From: Mycobacterium sp. SMC-4
Lineage (GTDB): Bacteria > Actinomycetota > Actinomycetes > Mycobacteriales > Mycobacteriaceae
Length of the DNA: 64,000 nt
Direction: 5' to 3'
Assembly (NCBI RefSeq): GCF_025263265.1
Contig: NZ_CP079869.1
Coordinates: forward strand, 2,542,001 to 2,606,000
The position numbers and the translations under genes were made by a program. The notes beneath the pieces were generated by a model that saw nothing but the letters and a program-made list of their open reading frames with translations, made no database searches and had not been told where the DNA came from. Positions within the stretch are counted from its first letter, which is position 1, and the number at the start of each line of letters is the position of its first letter. Below, piece by piece: positions 41,673 to 50,657 of the stretch.

Positions 41673-42232
41673 CGCCAGCACATCAACGTGACGCCGCTCG
41701 GGAACACCTTGGGCGTCGAGGACGGAGTCAACCCCGGTAAGAAGCACCCCTGCGGGAACAGGCGCCGCCCGCGCCCCTGCACGAACGGATAGGTGAACAG
41801 CCGGTACTCGTCGACCAAGCCCGCGGCGATCAGGCTGTGACACAACGTGATACTGCCGGTACATACGATGTCGCGACCTGGCCGGTTCCTGAGTGCGGCC
41901 ACGGCATCGAGAAGGTTTCCTTGCAGCACAATCGTGTTCGCCCAACCCGGCTTCTCCAGCGTTGCAGACACCACGTACTTGGCGACAGCGTTGAGGTACT
42001 CTGCCGTCCCCGTTGTATCGTCGTGCCGGCCTTTCCAGAAGCTGCGGAGATCTTCGAATGTCCGCCGCCCCACCAACAGGGCGTCGGCGGTGGCATCCTG
42101 ACGCTGCATCTCGGCGGTCAGCTCGTCGTCGATGACCGCCGGATCGAACCATGGCGATGCGTCGGGCTCAGGCTCGAGCATCTCGATGGAACCGTCGATG
42201 GTCACGTTCTGGGTGATGATCAGTGAACGCAT
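41660..42232 (-). CDS. Dihydrofolate-reductase/RibD-C fold protein
   Basis: This 190-residue protein belongs to the RibD C-terminal/dihydrofolate reductase superfamily (YyaP/YwjB type). Signs are the N-terminal ITQNVTIDGS strand, DALLVGRRTFEDLRSFW, the DIVCTGSITLCHSLIAAGLVDEYRL block and the FVQGRGRRLFP end. Such proteins bind NADPH, but their substrates are mostly unknown; it is not expected to be the cell's main DHFR. ATG 42232 begins 4 bases past the treZ stop in the same orientation, so it could be read through from the trehalose operon. Confidence 0.82.
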   Translation of the reverse strand: MRSLIITQNVTIDGSIEMLEPEPDASPWFDPAVIDDELTAEMQRQDATADALLVGRRTFEDLRSFWKGRHDDTTGTAEYLNAVAKYVVSATLEKPGWANTIVLQGNLLDAVAALRNRPGRDIVCTGSITLCHSLIAAGLVDEYRLFTYPFVQGRGRRLFPQGCFLPGLTPSSTPKVFPSGVTLMCWRQVR

Positions 42233-42236
42233 GTCG

Positions 42237-43994
42237 CTACTGAACCCTCGTCGAGCGAAGCACCGCGACCGAATGACCGCCCAGGCGAGTCGTTGTCGCT
42301 CCCACCCGCGGTTCGCCCCAGGCCAGCACCACCTCGCCGAACACCGGAACGTCGGCGGCGTCCTCTGCGAGGTTGCACGCGATGACGAACTGTCCCCGGT
42401 GCATGACGAACCAGCGCGCTGTTTCGTCGAAGTCGATGCGCAAGTGGTCCAGCCACGGGTCGGCCATGTCGGGTTCGGTGTGGCGCAGCCTGATCAGGTC
42501 CCGGTAGAACGCGTGCAACCGGGTATGGTCACCTTCGGTGACCTCGTCCCATTTCAGCTTCGAGCGTTCGAAGGTCTGCCGATCCTGGGGATCGGGAATC
42601 TCGTCGGCATCCCACCCGTGGTCGGCGAACTCGCGTTTGCGGCCTTCGGCGGTAGCCCGCGCCAAATCGGGCTCAGGATGGGAGCTGAAGAACTGAAACG
42701 GTGAGCTCGATGCCCATTCCTCACCCATGAACAGCATCGCTGTGTACGGCGATCCCAGGGCCAGGGCAGCCTTGATGGCGAGCTGTCCCGAGGTCAGGTT
42801 CTGCGAGGGTCGGTCGCCGATTGCCCGGTTGCCGACCTGGTCGTGGGTGAGGGTGTAGGCCAGCAGCCGCGTTGCCGGGATTGTCGCGGTGTCCAGGGGG
42901 CGTCCGTGGCGGCGCTTTCGGAACGACGAGTACGTGCCGGCGTGGAAGTACCCGTTGCGCAGTGTCTGCGCCAAAGTCTGCAGCGTGCCGAAATCGGCGT
43001 AGTAGCCCTGCCGTTCACCCGACACCGCGGTGTGGATGGCGTGGTGGATGTCGTCGTCCCACTGCGCGGTCATGCCCAGGCCGCCCTGGTCCCTCGGCGT
43101 GATCAGCCGTGGATCGTTCATGTCGCTCTCGGCGATCAACGACAGCGGTCGGCCGAGCTCGCCGGCCAGATCATCGGTCTCGGCCGAGAGTTCTTCGAGG
43201 ATGTGGTGGGCAGTGGTGTCGACGAGTGCATGGACCGCGTCCAGGCGCAGGCCGTCGGCGTGGAACTCGCGCATCCAGCGCAGTGCGCAGTCGAGGATGT
43301 AACGCCGGACCTGGTCGGCACCCGCGTCGGCGATGTTGATCGACTCGCCCCAGGGGTTGGAGCCGGTCGACAGATAGGGCCCGAACTTGGGCAGGTAGTT
43401 GCCCGACGGCCCGAGATGGTTGAACACCGCGTCGATGAGCACACCCAAGCCGTGGGCGTGGCAGGCGTCGACGAACCGGATCAACCCGTCGGGGCCACCG
43501 TAGGGCTCGTGCACGGCATACCAAAGCACACCGTCGTAGCCCCACCCGTGGGTACCTCCGAACGCGTTGACCGGCATCACCTCGACGAAATCGACACCGA
43601 GGTCGACGAGATGGTCGAGCTTGTCGATCGCCGCGTCGAAGGTTCCGGCCGGGGTGAATGTCCCGATGTGAAGTTCGTAGATGACGGAGCCTTCGATCGA
43701 ACGACCCTGCCAATCGTCATCGGTCCAGGCATCGGCGCGGGGCCGCCACAGCTGCGAGCGCTCGTGTACGCCGTCGGGTTGACGGGCCGAGCGAGGGTCG
43801 GGCAGGACCTTCGGGTCGTCGTCCAGGACGAAACCGTAGCGCGCGTCGGGGCGGGCGGCCACCACGGTGCGCCACCACCCGTCGTCACCGCGCTGCATCG
43901 GGTGCAGCACACCGTCGACGTCGAGGCGCACCTGCTCGGGAAGCGGCGCCCAGACCGTGAACTCGAGTCCGCCCGGGGACTGATGATCAGCCAT
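42237..43994 (-). CDS. treZ: Malto-oligosyltrehalose trehalohydrolase TreZ
   Basis: TreZ releases free trehalose from the maltooligosyltrehalose made by TreY. The 585-residue GH13 enzyme has an N-terminal carbohydrate-binding beta domain (EFTVWAPLPEQVRLDVDG), catalytic motifs DAVFNHLG, DGLRLDAVHAL (nucleophile Asp) and ESDMNDPR, and a C-terminal beta domain. It matches Rv1562c. The start overlaps the treY stop by 8 bases. The product trehalose feeds trehalose mycolate synthesis and stress tolerance. Confidence 0.95.
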   Translation of the reverse strand: MADHQSPGGLEFTVWAPLPEQVRLDVDGVLHPMQRGDDGWWRTVVAARPDARYGFVLDDDPKVLPDPRSARQPDGVHERSQLWRPRADAWTDDDWQGRSIEGSVIYELHIGTFTPAGTFDAAIDKLDHLVDLGVDFVEVMPVNAFGGTHGWGYDGVLWYAVHEPYGGPDGLIRFVDACHAHGLGVLIDAVFNHLGPSGNYLPKFGPYLSTGSNPWGESINIADAGADQVRRYILDCALRWMREFHADGLRLDAVHALVDTTAHHILEELSAETDDLAGELGRPLSLIAESDMNDPRLITPRDQGGLGMTAQWDDDIHHAIHTAVSGERQGYYADFGTLQTLAQTLRNGYFHAGTYSSFRKRRHGRPLDTATIPATRLLAYTLTHDQVGNRAIGDRPSQNLTSGQLAIKAALALGSPYTAMLFMGEEWASSSPFQFFSSHPEPDLARATAEGRKREFADHGWDADEIPDPQDRQTFERSKLKWDEVTEGDHTRLHAFYRDLIRLRHTEPDMADPWLDHLRIDFDETARWFVMHRGQFVIACNLAEDAADVPVFGEVVLAWGEPRVGATTTRLGGHSVAVLRSTRVQ

Positions 43995-46290
43995 CGGCGC
44001 GCGTCAGCAGAGCTACCGGCAACGCCGCGAACAGTTCGTCTGTGGAGATCCTTCCGCGGAACTCCCTGTCGGTGAGGCGGTCAGCCCAGGTGCCCACGGG
44101 CAGCGTCACGGCCGTGTCGCCCCAGCCGCTCTCGGCCAGGCGCACCGTCCAGCGACTGACCGCGACCAACACGTCGTCCCCGCGCTGGAACGCGACCACG
44201 TGCTCGGCGCTGGCGCCGTCGGCGATCACGGGGTGGTGGCCTCCCGTCAGGAAGCTGCCGGGGCGTTCCCGGCGCAACCGCAATGCGGTCTGCACCACCC
44301 GCAGCTTCGGGTGCGACATCTGCGCCAGCGAGTCCCGGCGGGCCAGGTAGCTCACCGGGCGCCGATTGTCCGGATCGACGAGGCTGTCTTCCCAGAATTC
44401 GGTGCCCTGGTATACGTCGGGGATACCGGGAGCGGTCAGGGAAATCAATTTCTGTCCCAAGGCATCTGACCGGGCATGCTGGTCGAGCCGAGCGACCAGG
44501 GCGGTCATCTCCGTCGCGGTCGGGCCGTCGATGACGGCGTCCAGCCAGCTGTGCACCGCCGACTCGAACTCCTCGTCGGGGTCGTTCCAGGTGGTGTGCA
44601 ACGCCGCTTCGCGAATTGCCTTCTCGGTGTAAGAGTGCAGCCGAAGACGCAGCTCCTCGGTCACCGTTCCGCCAGCGGGCCACACGCCGAAGATGTTCTG
44701 CCACAGAAACAAACCGGTCTGGGCGTCGGGGGAAGGGTTGACCCGCTCCCACCCGTGCACCATCTCGGCCCATAGCGAAGGGACCTGTGACAGCACACCG
44801 ATGCGGGCGCGGACATCCTCGCCGCGCTTGGTGTCGTGGGTGCTCAGCGTGGTCATCGCCTGTGGCCACAGAGCCGCACGCACGCCGGCCCGGCGATGGA
44901 ACTCCGCGGCGCTGACGCCGAACTTGTCGGGTTCACCGCCGACCTCGTTGAGCGAGACCAGCCGGGGATCCCGGTAGAACAGACAGTCTTCCATCGACTT
45001 GGCCGTTGCCGCGCCGCACAGCTGCTGAAGCCGCACCTCGACCTCAGCGCTGTCGGCCAGCGCGGCGGCCAGCAGCGTCAGCGGCTCCGCGAGGCCGGGT
45101 TCGCTGGCTGCGGTCTCGGCCAGCGCGCCGGGCAGCACCGATGACAGGGCGGGATAGTCCGAGCGGTAGACGCCGACGTGACTCAACAGCGCTGCCACCG
45201 AGTCGGCCAGCTGCGGATGATCGCGGCCGGTCGTCGCCACGATGACACGGCACAATCGGGCGAGTTCGCTTGCCAGTGTCGCCGTGACCGCCTGCACCTT
45301 CAGCCGGCGGGCCGCCTCGGGCATGGCGGAGTAGTCGACACCGGACGATTCGACCAGCGCGGTCAGCGCTTCGGCGCCTGTCGGGTCGACGAACACTCCG
45401 CCGGCCTCACGCAATGCGTCATAACCGGTGGTGCCGTGCACCGGCAGGCAGGTGTCCAGACTCTCGTCGACGGCCAGGATCTTCTCGATGACCAGCCACG
45501 CGTCCGGGCCGATCGTCTCCCGCAACCAGCTCAGGTAGCCCACAGGGTCGGACAACCCATCCGGGTGGTCGACGCGGATACCGTCGACCAAGTTGTCGGC
45601 GAACCAGCGCCTGACTTCGGCGTGGGTGGCCTCGAAGACCGTGCGGTCCTCTTGGCGCAGGCCGGCCAGCGACGTGATCGAGAAGAATCGCCGGTATCCG
45701 CACACACCGTTGCGCCAGCCGACCAGCCGGTAGTGCTGACGATCGTGCACCTGCGCACCGGAGGCGTCGTCGTCGGCGGTACCCGGGGCGATCGGGTAGA
45801 CCAGGTCGCCGAGCCGAAGCACGTCCCCGTCGACCACAAGAGCATCGACGTCGTCATCGGAGCCGAGCACCGGCAACACGATGCGGCCGTCAGGGTCCAG
45901 GTTCCAGTCGACGTCGAAGTACGACGCGTACTGCGATCCGCGCCCGTGCGTCAGCAGGTCCCACCACCACGGGTTCTGCTGCGGTGCGTCCACTCCGACG
46001 TGATTGGGCACGATGTCGACGATCAGGCCGAGGTTGCGGCTTCGCGCGGCCTCGGCCAGCTGTTGCAGACCCTCGGGTCCGCCGAGTTCGGCGGACACCG
46101 TGGTCGGATCGGTGACGTCGTAGCCGTGGGCCGAGCCCGCTGCGGCAGTGAGGATGGGGGATAGGTACAGGTGCGATACGCCCAGCTCGGCGAAGTAGTC
46201 GACCAGCTTCTCGGCGTCGGCGAAGGTAAACGCCTCACCGCTGGCAGCCCCGCGCATCTGCAACCGGTACGTCGACAGCACACCAGCCAT
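43987..46290 (-). CDS. treY: Malto-oligosyltrehalose synthase TreY
   Basis: TreY converts the reducing-end alpha-1,4 link of maltodextrins into an alpha,alpha-1,1 link. The 767-residue GH13 protein (M. tuberculosis TreY has 765) begins MAGVLSTYRLQM and has LGLIVDIVPNHVG, DGIRVDHPDGLSDP (nucleophile Asp) and VIEKILA motifs. ATG 46290 lies one base after the treX stop codon; the frame is open further upstream but overlaps treX. It is the middle gene of the treX-treY-treZ glycogen-to-trehalose route. Confidence 0.95.
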   Translation of the reverse strand: MAGVLSTYRLQMRGAASGEAFTFADAEKLVDYFAELGVSHLYLSPILTAAAGSAHGYDVTDPTTVSAELGGPEGLQQLAEAARSRNLGLIVDIVPNHVGVDAPQQNPWWWDLLTHGRGSQYASYFDVDWNLDPDGRIVLPVLGSDDDVDALVVDGDVLRLGDLVYPIAPGTADDDASGAQVHDRQHYRLVGWRNGVCGYRRFFSITSLAGLRQEDRTVFEATHAEVRRWFADNLVDGIRVDHPDGLSDPVGYLSWLRETIGPDAWLVIEKILAVDESLDTCLPVHGTTGYDALREAGGVFVDPTGAEALTALVESSGVDYSAMPEAARRLKVQAVTATLASELARLCRVIVATTGRDHPQLADSVAALLSHVGVYRSDYPALSSVLPGALAETAASEPGLAEPLTLLAAALADSAEVEVRLQQLCGAATAKSMEDCLFYRDPRLVSLNEVGGEPDKFGVSAAEFHRRAGVRAALWPQAMTTLSTHDTKRGEDVRARIGVLSQVPSLWAEMVHGWERVNPSPDAQTGLFLWQNIFGVWPAGGTVTEELRLRLHSYTEKAIREAALHTTWNDPDEEFESAVHSWLDAVIDGPTATEMTALVARLDQHARSDALGQKLISLTAPGIPDVYQGTEFWEDSLVDPDNRRPVSYLARRDSLAQMSHPKLRVVQTALRLRRERPGSFLTGGHHPVIADGASAEHVVAFQRGDDVLVAVSRWTVRLAESGWGDTAVTLPVGTWADRLTDREFRGRISTDELFAALPVALLTRADG

Positions 46291-46291
46291 G

Positions 46292-48442
46292 TCAGGCCGT
46301 CTTGCGCAGGACGAGCAGCGACCGTGGCTGCAGTGAGATCTGTTGTCCAGCAACTACTTCCAGGGTGGTCTCACCAGCCGGGTGGGCGGTGTCCAGCGCG
46401 CCGACCCACTGTCGGGCATAATCGCCGTCAGGCGTCACAAAGTGCTGAATCTCGTCAGAAGCGTTGAAACACAGCAAGAACGACTCATCGACGACGCGTT
46501 CTCCCCGCTCGTCGGGAGCCGGTATCGATTCGCCGTTGAGAAACACGGCAACGCACTCGTCGAGGCCGGAGCCCCAGTCCTCGAGTTCCATCTCCTTGCC
46601 TGAGCGTGTCAACCAGGCGATGTCACGAATTTGGTCCCCGCTGCGGATGGGTTTGCCCTCGAAGAACCGGCGGCGGCGAAACACTGGGTGGGTCTTGCGG
46701 AAGCGAACCACCTTGCGAGTGAACTCCAGCAGGTCGGCATTGGTCTCACATAGCGACCAGTCCATCCACGACAGCGGCGAGTCCTGACAGTAAACGTTGT
46801 TGTTACCCAATTGGGTGCGGCCGATCTCGTCGCCGTGCGAGATCATCGGTGTGCCTTGCGAGAACATCAGCGTGGCCATGATGTTGCGCATCTGCTGCCG
46901 CCGCAATGCGTTGATCTTGGGGTCCTCGGTCGGTCCTTCGACGCCGCAGTTCCACGACCGGTTGTGGCTCTCGCCGTCACGGTTGTCCTCGCCGTTGGCC
47001 TCGTTGTGCTTCTCGTTGTAGGACACCAGGTCATTGAGAGTGAAGCCGTCGTGGCAGGTGACGAAGTTGATGGAGGCGCTCGGACGTCGGCCGGTCGCCT
47101 CATACAAGTCCGACGACCCGGTCAATCGGGAAGCGAACTCGCCCAGTGTTGCGGGCTCGCCCCGCCAGTAATCACGCACAGTGTCGCGATACTTCCCGTT
47201 CCACTCGGTCCACAAACCTGGGAAGTTGCCGACCTGGTAGCCGCCCTCGCCGATGTCCCACGGCTCGGCGATCAGCTTGACCTGGCTGACCACCGGGTCC
47301 TGCTGGATGATGTCGAAGAACGCCGACAGCCGGTCGACGTCGTAGAACTCGCGGGCCAGCGTCGAGGCCAGGTCGAACCGGAACCCGTCGACGTGCATGT
47401 CGAGTACCCAGTAGCGCAGCGAATCCATGATGAGCTGCAGTGTGTGGGGATGGCGGGCGTTGAGGCTGTTGCCGGTGCCGGTGAAATCCTTGTAATAGCG
47501 GTGGTCCCCGTCGAGCAACCGGTAGTACGCGGCGTTGTCGATGCCCCGGAAATTGATTGTCGGACCGAGGTGATTACCTTCGGCGGTGTGGTTGTAGACC
47601 ACGTCGAGGATCACCTCGATACCGGCCTCGTGAAAGGCGCGGACCATGGCCTTGAACTCCGCGACGACACCACCCGGGTTGGGCGCGGCGGCGTACTCGT
47701 TGTGGGGCGCGAAGAACCCGAACGTGTTGTATCCCCAATAGTTGCGCAGCCCCAGATCCAGCAGCCGGTGATCGTGCATGAACTGATGCACCGGCATCAA
47801 CTCGATCGCGGTGACATGCAGCGACTTGAGGTGCTCGATGATCGCCGGGTGCGCCAGCCCCGCGTATGTGCCGCGCAGCTCGTCCGGGATGGCCGGGTGG
47901 GACTGCGTCATGCCCTTGACGTGGGCTTCGTAGATCACGGTCTGGTGGTAGGGCGTACGCGGCGCGCGGTCCGAACCCCATTGGAAGAACGGGTTGATGA
48001 CCACGCTGACCATGGTGTGGCCCAGCGAGTCGACACCTGGGGGGACGCCACCGCTGGCCAGGTCGTCGGCTGCCAGGTCGTAGGAGTACAGCGCCTGGCT
48101 GAACCTGAAGTCGCCGTCGAACGCCTTTCCGTACGGGTCGAGCAACAGCTTGCTGGGATCGCAGCGGTGCCCAGTGGCCGGATCCCACGGACCGTAGACG
48201 CGAAACCCGTAGCGCTGGCCCGGCGTCACCGTCGGCAGATAGCAGTGCCAGACGTAGCCGTCGACTTCTTCGAGCTCGATGCGCCGCTCACCGCCGTCTT
48301 TGCCGATCAGGCACAGTTCGACACGTTCGGCGATCTCGGAGAACAGCGAGAAGTTGGTGCCGGCTCCGTCGTAGGTGGCGCCCAGCGGATATGCACTGCC
48401 GGGCCACACCATCGGTACGGACGCCGGCTCCGGCGAGGACAT
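46292..48442 (-). CDS. treX: Glycogen debranching enzyme TreX
   Basis: TreX (isoamylase-type, GH13) removes alpha-1,6 branches from glycogen and supplies linear maltodextrins to TreY. The 716-residue protein has an N-terminal CBM48 domain (YPLGATYDGAGTNFSLFSEIAERVELCLI) and the catalytic motifs DVVYNHT, DGFRFDLAST (nucleophile Asp), IAEPWD and FVTCHDG. ATG 48442 is chosen because it overlaps the TGA of the upstream acyltransferase (TGATG) and matches the MSS start in M. tuberculosis; an in-frame ATG at 48457 also exists. Confidence 0.94.
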   Translation of the reverse strand: MSSPEPASVPMVWPGSAYPLGATYDGAGTNFSLFSEIAERVELCLIGKDGGERRIELEEVDGYVWHCYLPTVTPGQRYGFRVYGPWDPATGHRCDPSKLLLDPYGKAFDGDFRFSQALYSYDLAADDLASGGVPPGVDSLGHTMVSVVINPFFQWGSDRAPRTPYHQTVIYEAHVKGMTQSHPAIPDELRGTYAGLAHPAIIEHLKSLHVTAIELMPVHQFMHDHRLLDLGLRNYWGYNTFGFFAPHNEYAAAPNPGGVVAEFKAMVRAFHEAGIEVILDVVYNHTAEGNHLGPTINFRGIDNAAYYRLLDGDHRYYKDFTGTGNSLNARHPHTLQLIMDSLRYWVLDMHVDGFRFDLASTLAREFYDVDRLSAFFDIIQQDPVVSQVKLIAEPWDIGEGGYQVGNFPGLWTEWNGKYRDTVRDYWRGEPATLGEFASRLTGSSDLYEATGRRPSASINFVTCHDGFTLNDLVSYNEKHNEANGEDNRDGESHNRSWNCGVEGPTEDPKINALRRQQMRNIMATLMFSQGTPMISHGDEIGRTQLGNNNVYCQDSPLSWMDWSLCETNADLLEFTRKVVRFRKTHPVFRRRRFFEGKPIRSGDQIRDIAWLTRSGKEMELEDWGSGLDECVAVFLNGESIPAPDERGERVVDESFLLCFNASDEIQHFVTPDGDYARQWVGALDTAHPAGETTLEVVAGQQISLQPRSLLVLRKTA

Positions 48443-50634
48443 CAGTCCGTCCACCACCCAGTGGCTTCCCCGATCTGGCGTCCCAGTTCATTGGTCATGG
48501 TGCGCATGTAGGTCGACGAGATGTGGTGAGCGTCGTGGTAGAGCAACACGTTGCCCTCCACGGCTCGGCAGTAGTCGGCACGACACACCGCGTCGCTCAT
48601 GTCCAGTGGTATCAGCAGAGGAAACCGTGCGGTGTAGTTCAGTGTCGGGTTGTGGTCAGAGAGTACTTCGGAGCGCTCGATTCCGCAGGAGATGGCGTCG
48701 CCGCCGCTGGCCAGGCAGTCCACCGGCAGGAACGGCTCGCCGTCGCGGGTCATCCACGGCGTGTCCCGCATGGCCAGGATCGGGATGCCGTTGTCGTTCA
48801 AGGTCTCCCAGATGCCCAGGTAGTTCGCCGGCATCACATCGCCGGGTTTGATGTTCCAGGGGCGCGTCGAGGTGGTGAACAGATAGTCGGGCTGATCGGC
48901 GACGATCTGGGGTAGCACCCGATCGTTCCATTCGCGGCACTTGGGGTACGGGTTGTTGTTTCCCATCACCCGCGGTAGCTCCTGGGTCGTCAGCGGGCAA
49001 CCCATCTTCAGATAGGTCACGACCTTGAAGTGGTGCAGTCGTCCCAGAAGATCCAGCGCGGTGATCCAGTGCTCGGCATGCGATCCACCGGCCAGCGCGA
49101 TGGTGCGGGTCGCGGTGCGCTCGCCATAGGTGCAGTTGATGACCTCAACATTGTCGAAGTCGCTGATGCAGCCGTCGACGGTGGTCTGCGGGATGTCGTC
49201 CTTGGCTTCCAGGACAGTCGGGCGCATCGGCAGATCGGGCACCCTGGCCTTTTCCACCAAAGCCCGTGCCCCGGGGTAGTCGCGTGCCGACAGTCCGGAG
49301 AGCTCTTTGCCGTTTTCGCGCAGCACCATCACGTGCTCACGCCAGGTGAACGACGTCGCGGTCAGCGCTACTCCGAGCAACGCGACGATCGAGCCCAGCA
49401 CGATCGTCGGGCGGCGCAACCGTACCCGCAGCGGTACCGAGGTGACCTTGACCGTCGACGCCGACTTGCGCGCACGCAGTGGCTCCTCGACGTAGCGGGT
49501 GGTCAGCCAGGCCAGCACCACCGACACCGCCAGGATCGCGGCGCCTTCGACGAAGTTCACCTGGGAGTTGCCGGTGTGGACCAAGTAGAAAATCAGCAGC
49601 GGCCAGTGCCACAGGTAGAGCGAATAGGCGATGGCGCCCAACGTCATGAACGGTTTGGTGGCCAGCAACCTGTTCGGCGCAGGGATCCGTCCGGCGGTGT
49701 AGGGATCGGCGTGCCGGTTGGCGGCCGACAGGATGAACAGCAACGTGGCACCCACCGGGACCAGTGCCCACGGGCCCGGGAATTCATGGACCCCGTCGAT
49801 CAGCGCGCCGGTGGACAGGATCGCGCCGAGGGCGACCACAGCGAGCACGGTGCGCAGCCACATCGGGCAGCGCACATAGGGCACCAGCGCGCCCACCAGG
49901 GCGCCGAGCAGCAGTTCCCACGCGCGGGCGAAGCTGTCGTAGTAGGCCGTGGCCTGATCGGTGTTGTGCGCGTGGATGGCGTAGATGAACGATGCGACGG
50001 TCAGCGCGGTCAGCAGAACAACGAAGGCGACCCGCAGAAATTTGCCGAGCGGACGCCGAAAGGCGAACGCCGACAGCAGGATCAGTGCAAGGAAGGTGAT
50101 GTAGAACTGGCCCTGCACCGACATCGACCAGATGTGCTGCAGCGGGCTGACGGACTCGCCGGCGCGCAGGTAGTCCGACGCGGTGCGCGCGAGCTCCCAG
50201 TTCTGGTAGTAGCCCAAACTGGCCAGGCTCTGGTCGGCAAACGTCTCCCAGCGAGTCTCGGGCTGAATCAGGATGGTCAGCACAGCCGATGCGGCCAGCA
50301 CCACGACCAGGGCAGGGAGCAGTCGCCTGATCAGTCGGGTCACTTCCGGAACCGGCCGAAGCGCCGCACCCGGGGCCAACGCACCACGCAGCAGCCGGCC
50401 ACCGAAGAAGAATCCGGACAGCACCAGGAAGACGTCGACGCCACCCGATACCCGGCCGAACCAGATGTGGAACACCGCGACGAGCAATATCGCCACGCCG
50501 CGTAGGCCGTCCAGATCGTGGCGGTAGAACCCGGAAGTGCGCGTGCCCATGCCGGGAGCCGGCGGATTCGCGGCATTCCGGACTGAGCCCGACGCGGTGG
50601 GGGACACCGTCCGGGCGGAGGCGAGGGTCTTCAT
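48442..50634 (-). CDS. Membrane acyltransferase with SGNH domain (Rv1565c-like)
   Basis: This 730-residue protein has an acyltransferase-3 (OafA/YrhL type) membrane domain with about ten helices: HDLDGLRGVAILLVAVFH, RLIRRLLPALVVVL, LQHIWSMSVQGQFYITF. A C-terminal extracytoplasmic SGNH-hydrolase-like domain follows (ALAGGSHAEHWITALD, later YHDAHHIS with the Asp-x-x-His pair). Related proteins O-acetylate surface polysaccharides. It matches Rv1565c. It heads the tre operon; translational overlap with treX suggests cotranscription, but no role in trehalose chemistry is known. Confidence 0.9.
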   Translation of the reverse strand: MKTLASARTVSPTASGSVRNAANPPAPGMGTRTSGFYRHDLDGLRGVAILLVAVFHIWFGRVSGGVDVFLVLSGFFFGGRLLRGALAPGAALRPVPEVTRLIRRLLPALVVVLAASAVLTILIQPETRWETFADQSLASLGYYQNWELARTASDYLRAGESVSPLQHIWSMSVQGQFYITFLALILLSAFAFRRPLGKFLRVAFVVLLTALTVASFIYAIHAHNTDQATAYYDSFARAWELLLGALVGALVPYVRCPMWLRTVLAVVALGAILSTGALIDGVHEFPGPWALVPVGATLLFILSAANRHADPYTAGRIPAPNRLLATKPFMTLGAIAYSLYLWHWPLLIFYLVHTGNSQVNFVEGAAILAVSVVLAWLTTRYVEEPLRARKSASTVKVTSVPLRVRLRRPTIVLGSIVALLGVALTATSFTWREHVMVLRENGKELSGLSARDYPGARALVEKARVPDLPMRPTVLEAKDDIPQTTVDGCISDFDNVEVINCTYGERTATRTIALAGGSHAEHWITALDLLGRLHHFKVVTYLKMGCPLTTQELPRVMGNNNPYPKCREWNDRVLPQIVADQPDYLFTTSTRPWNIKPGDVMPANYLGIWETLNDNGIPILAMRDTPWMTRDGEPFLPVDCLASGGDAISCGIERSEVLSDHNPTLNYTARFPLLIPLDMSDAVCRADYCRAVEGNVLLYHDAHHISSTYMRTMTNELGRQIGEATGWWTD

Positions 50635-50657
50635 GATCGGGGGATAATCTACCGAAG
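50635..50657. promoter_or_regulatory. Overlapping divergent promoters, bioA / acyltransferase-tre operon
   Basis: Only 23 bases separate the two start codons. GATAAT (50643-50648) is a -10 element for bioA, 9 bases before its GTG. TAGATT on the other strand (complement of 50647-50652) is a -10 element for the acyltransferase gene. The two hexamers overlap, so the promoters may exclude each other. No BioQ box (TGAACnnnGTTCA) is present here. Confidence 0.5.

Noticed and set aside
46811..48511. A 566-codon plus-strand open frame
   Set aside because: Antisense to treX with low-complexity Val/Asp/Gln/Arg composition and no domain.
49030..50505. A 491-codon plus-strand open frame
   Set aside because: Antisense to the acyltransferase gene; rich in Arg, Gln, Gly and His without hydrophobic core or motif.
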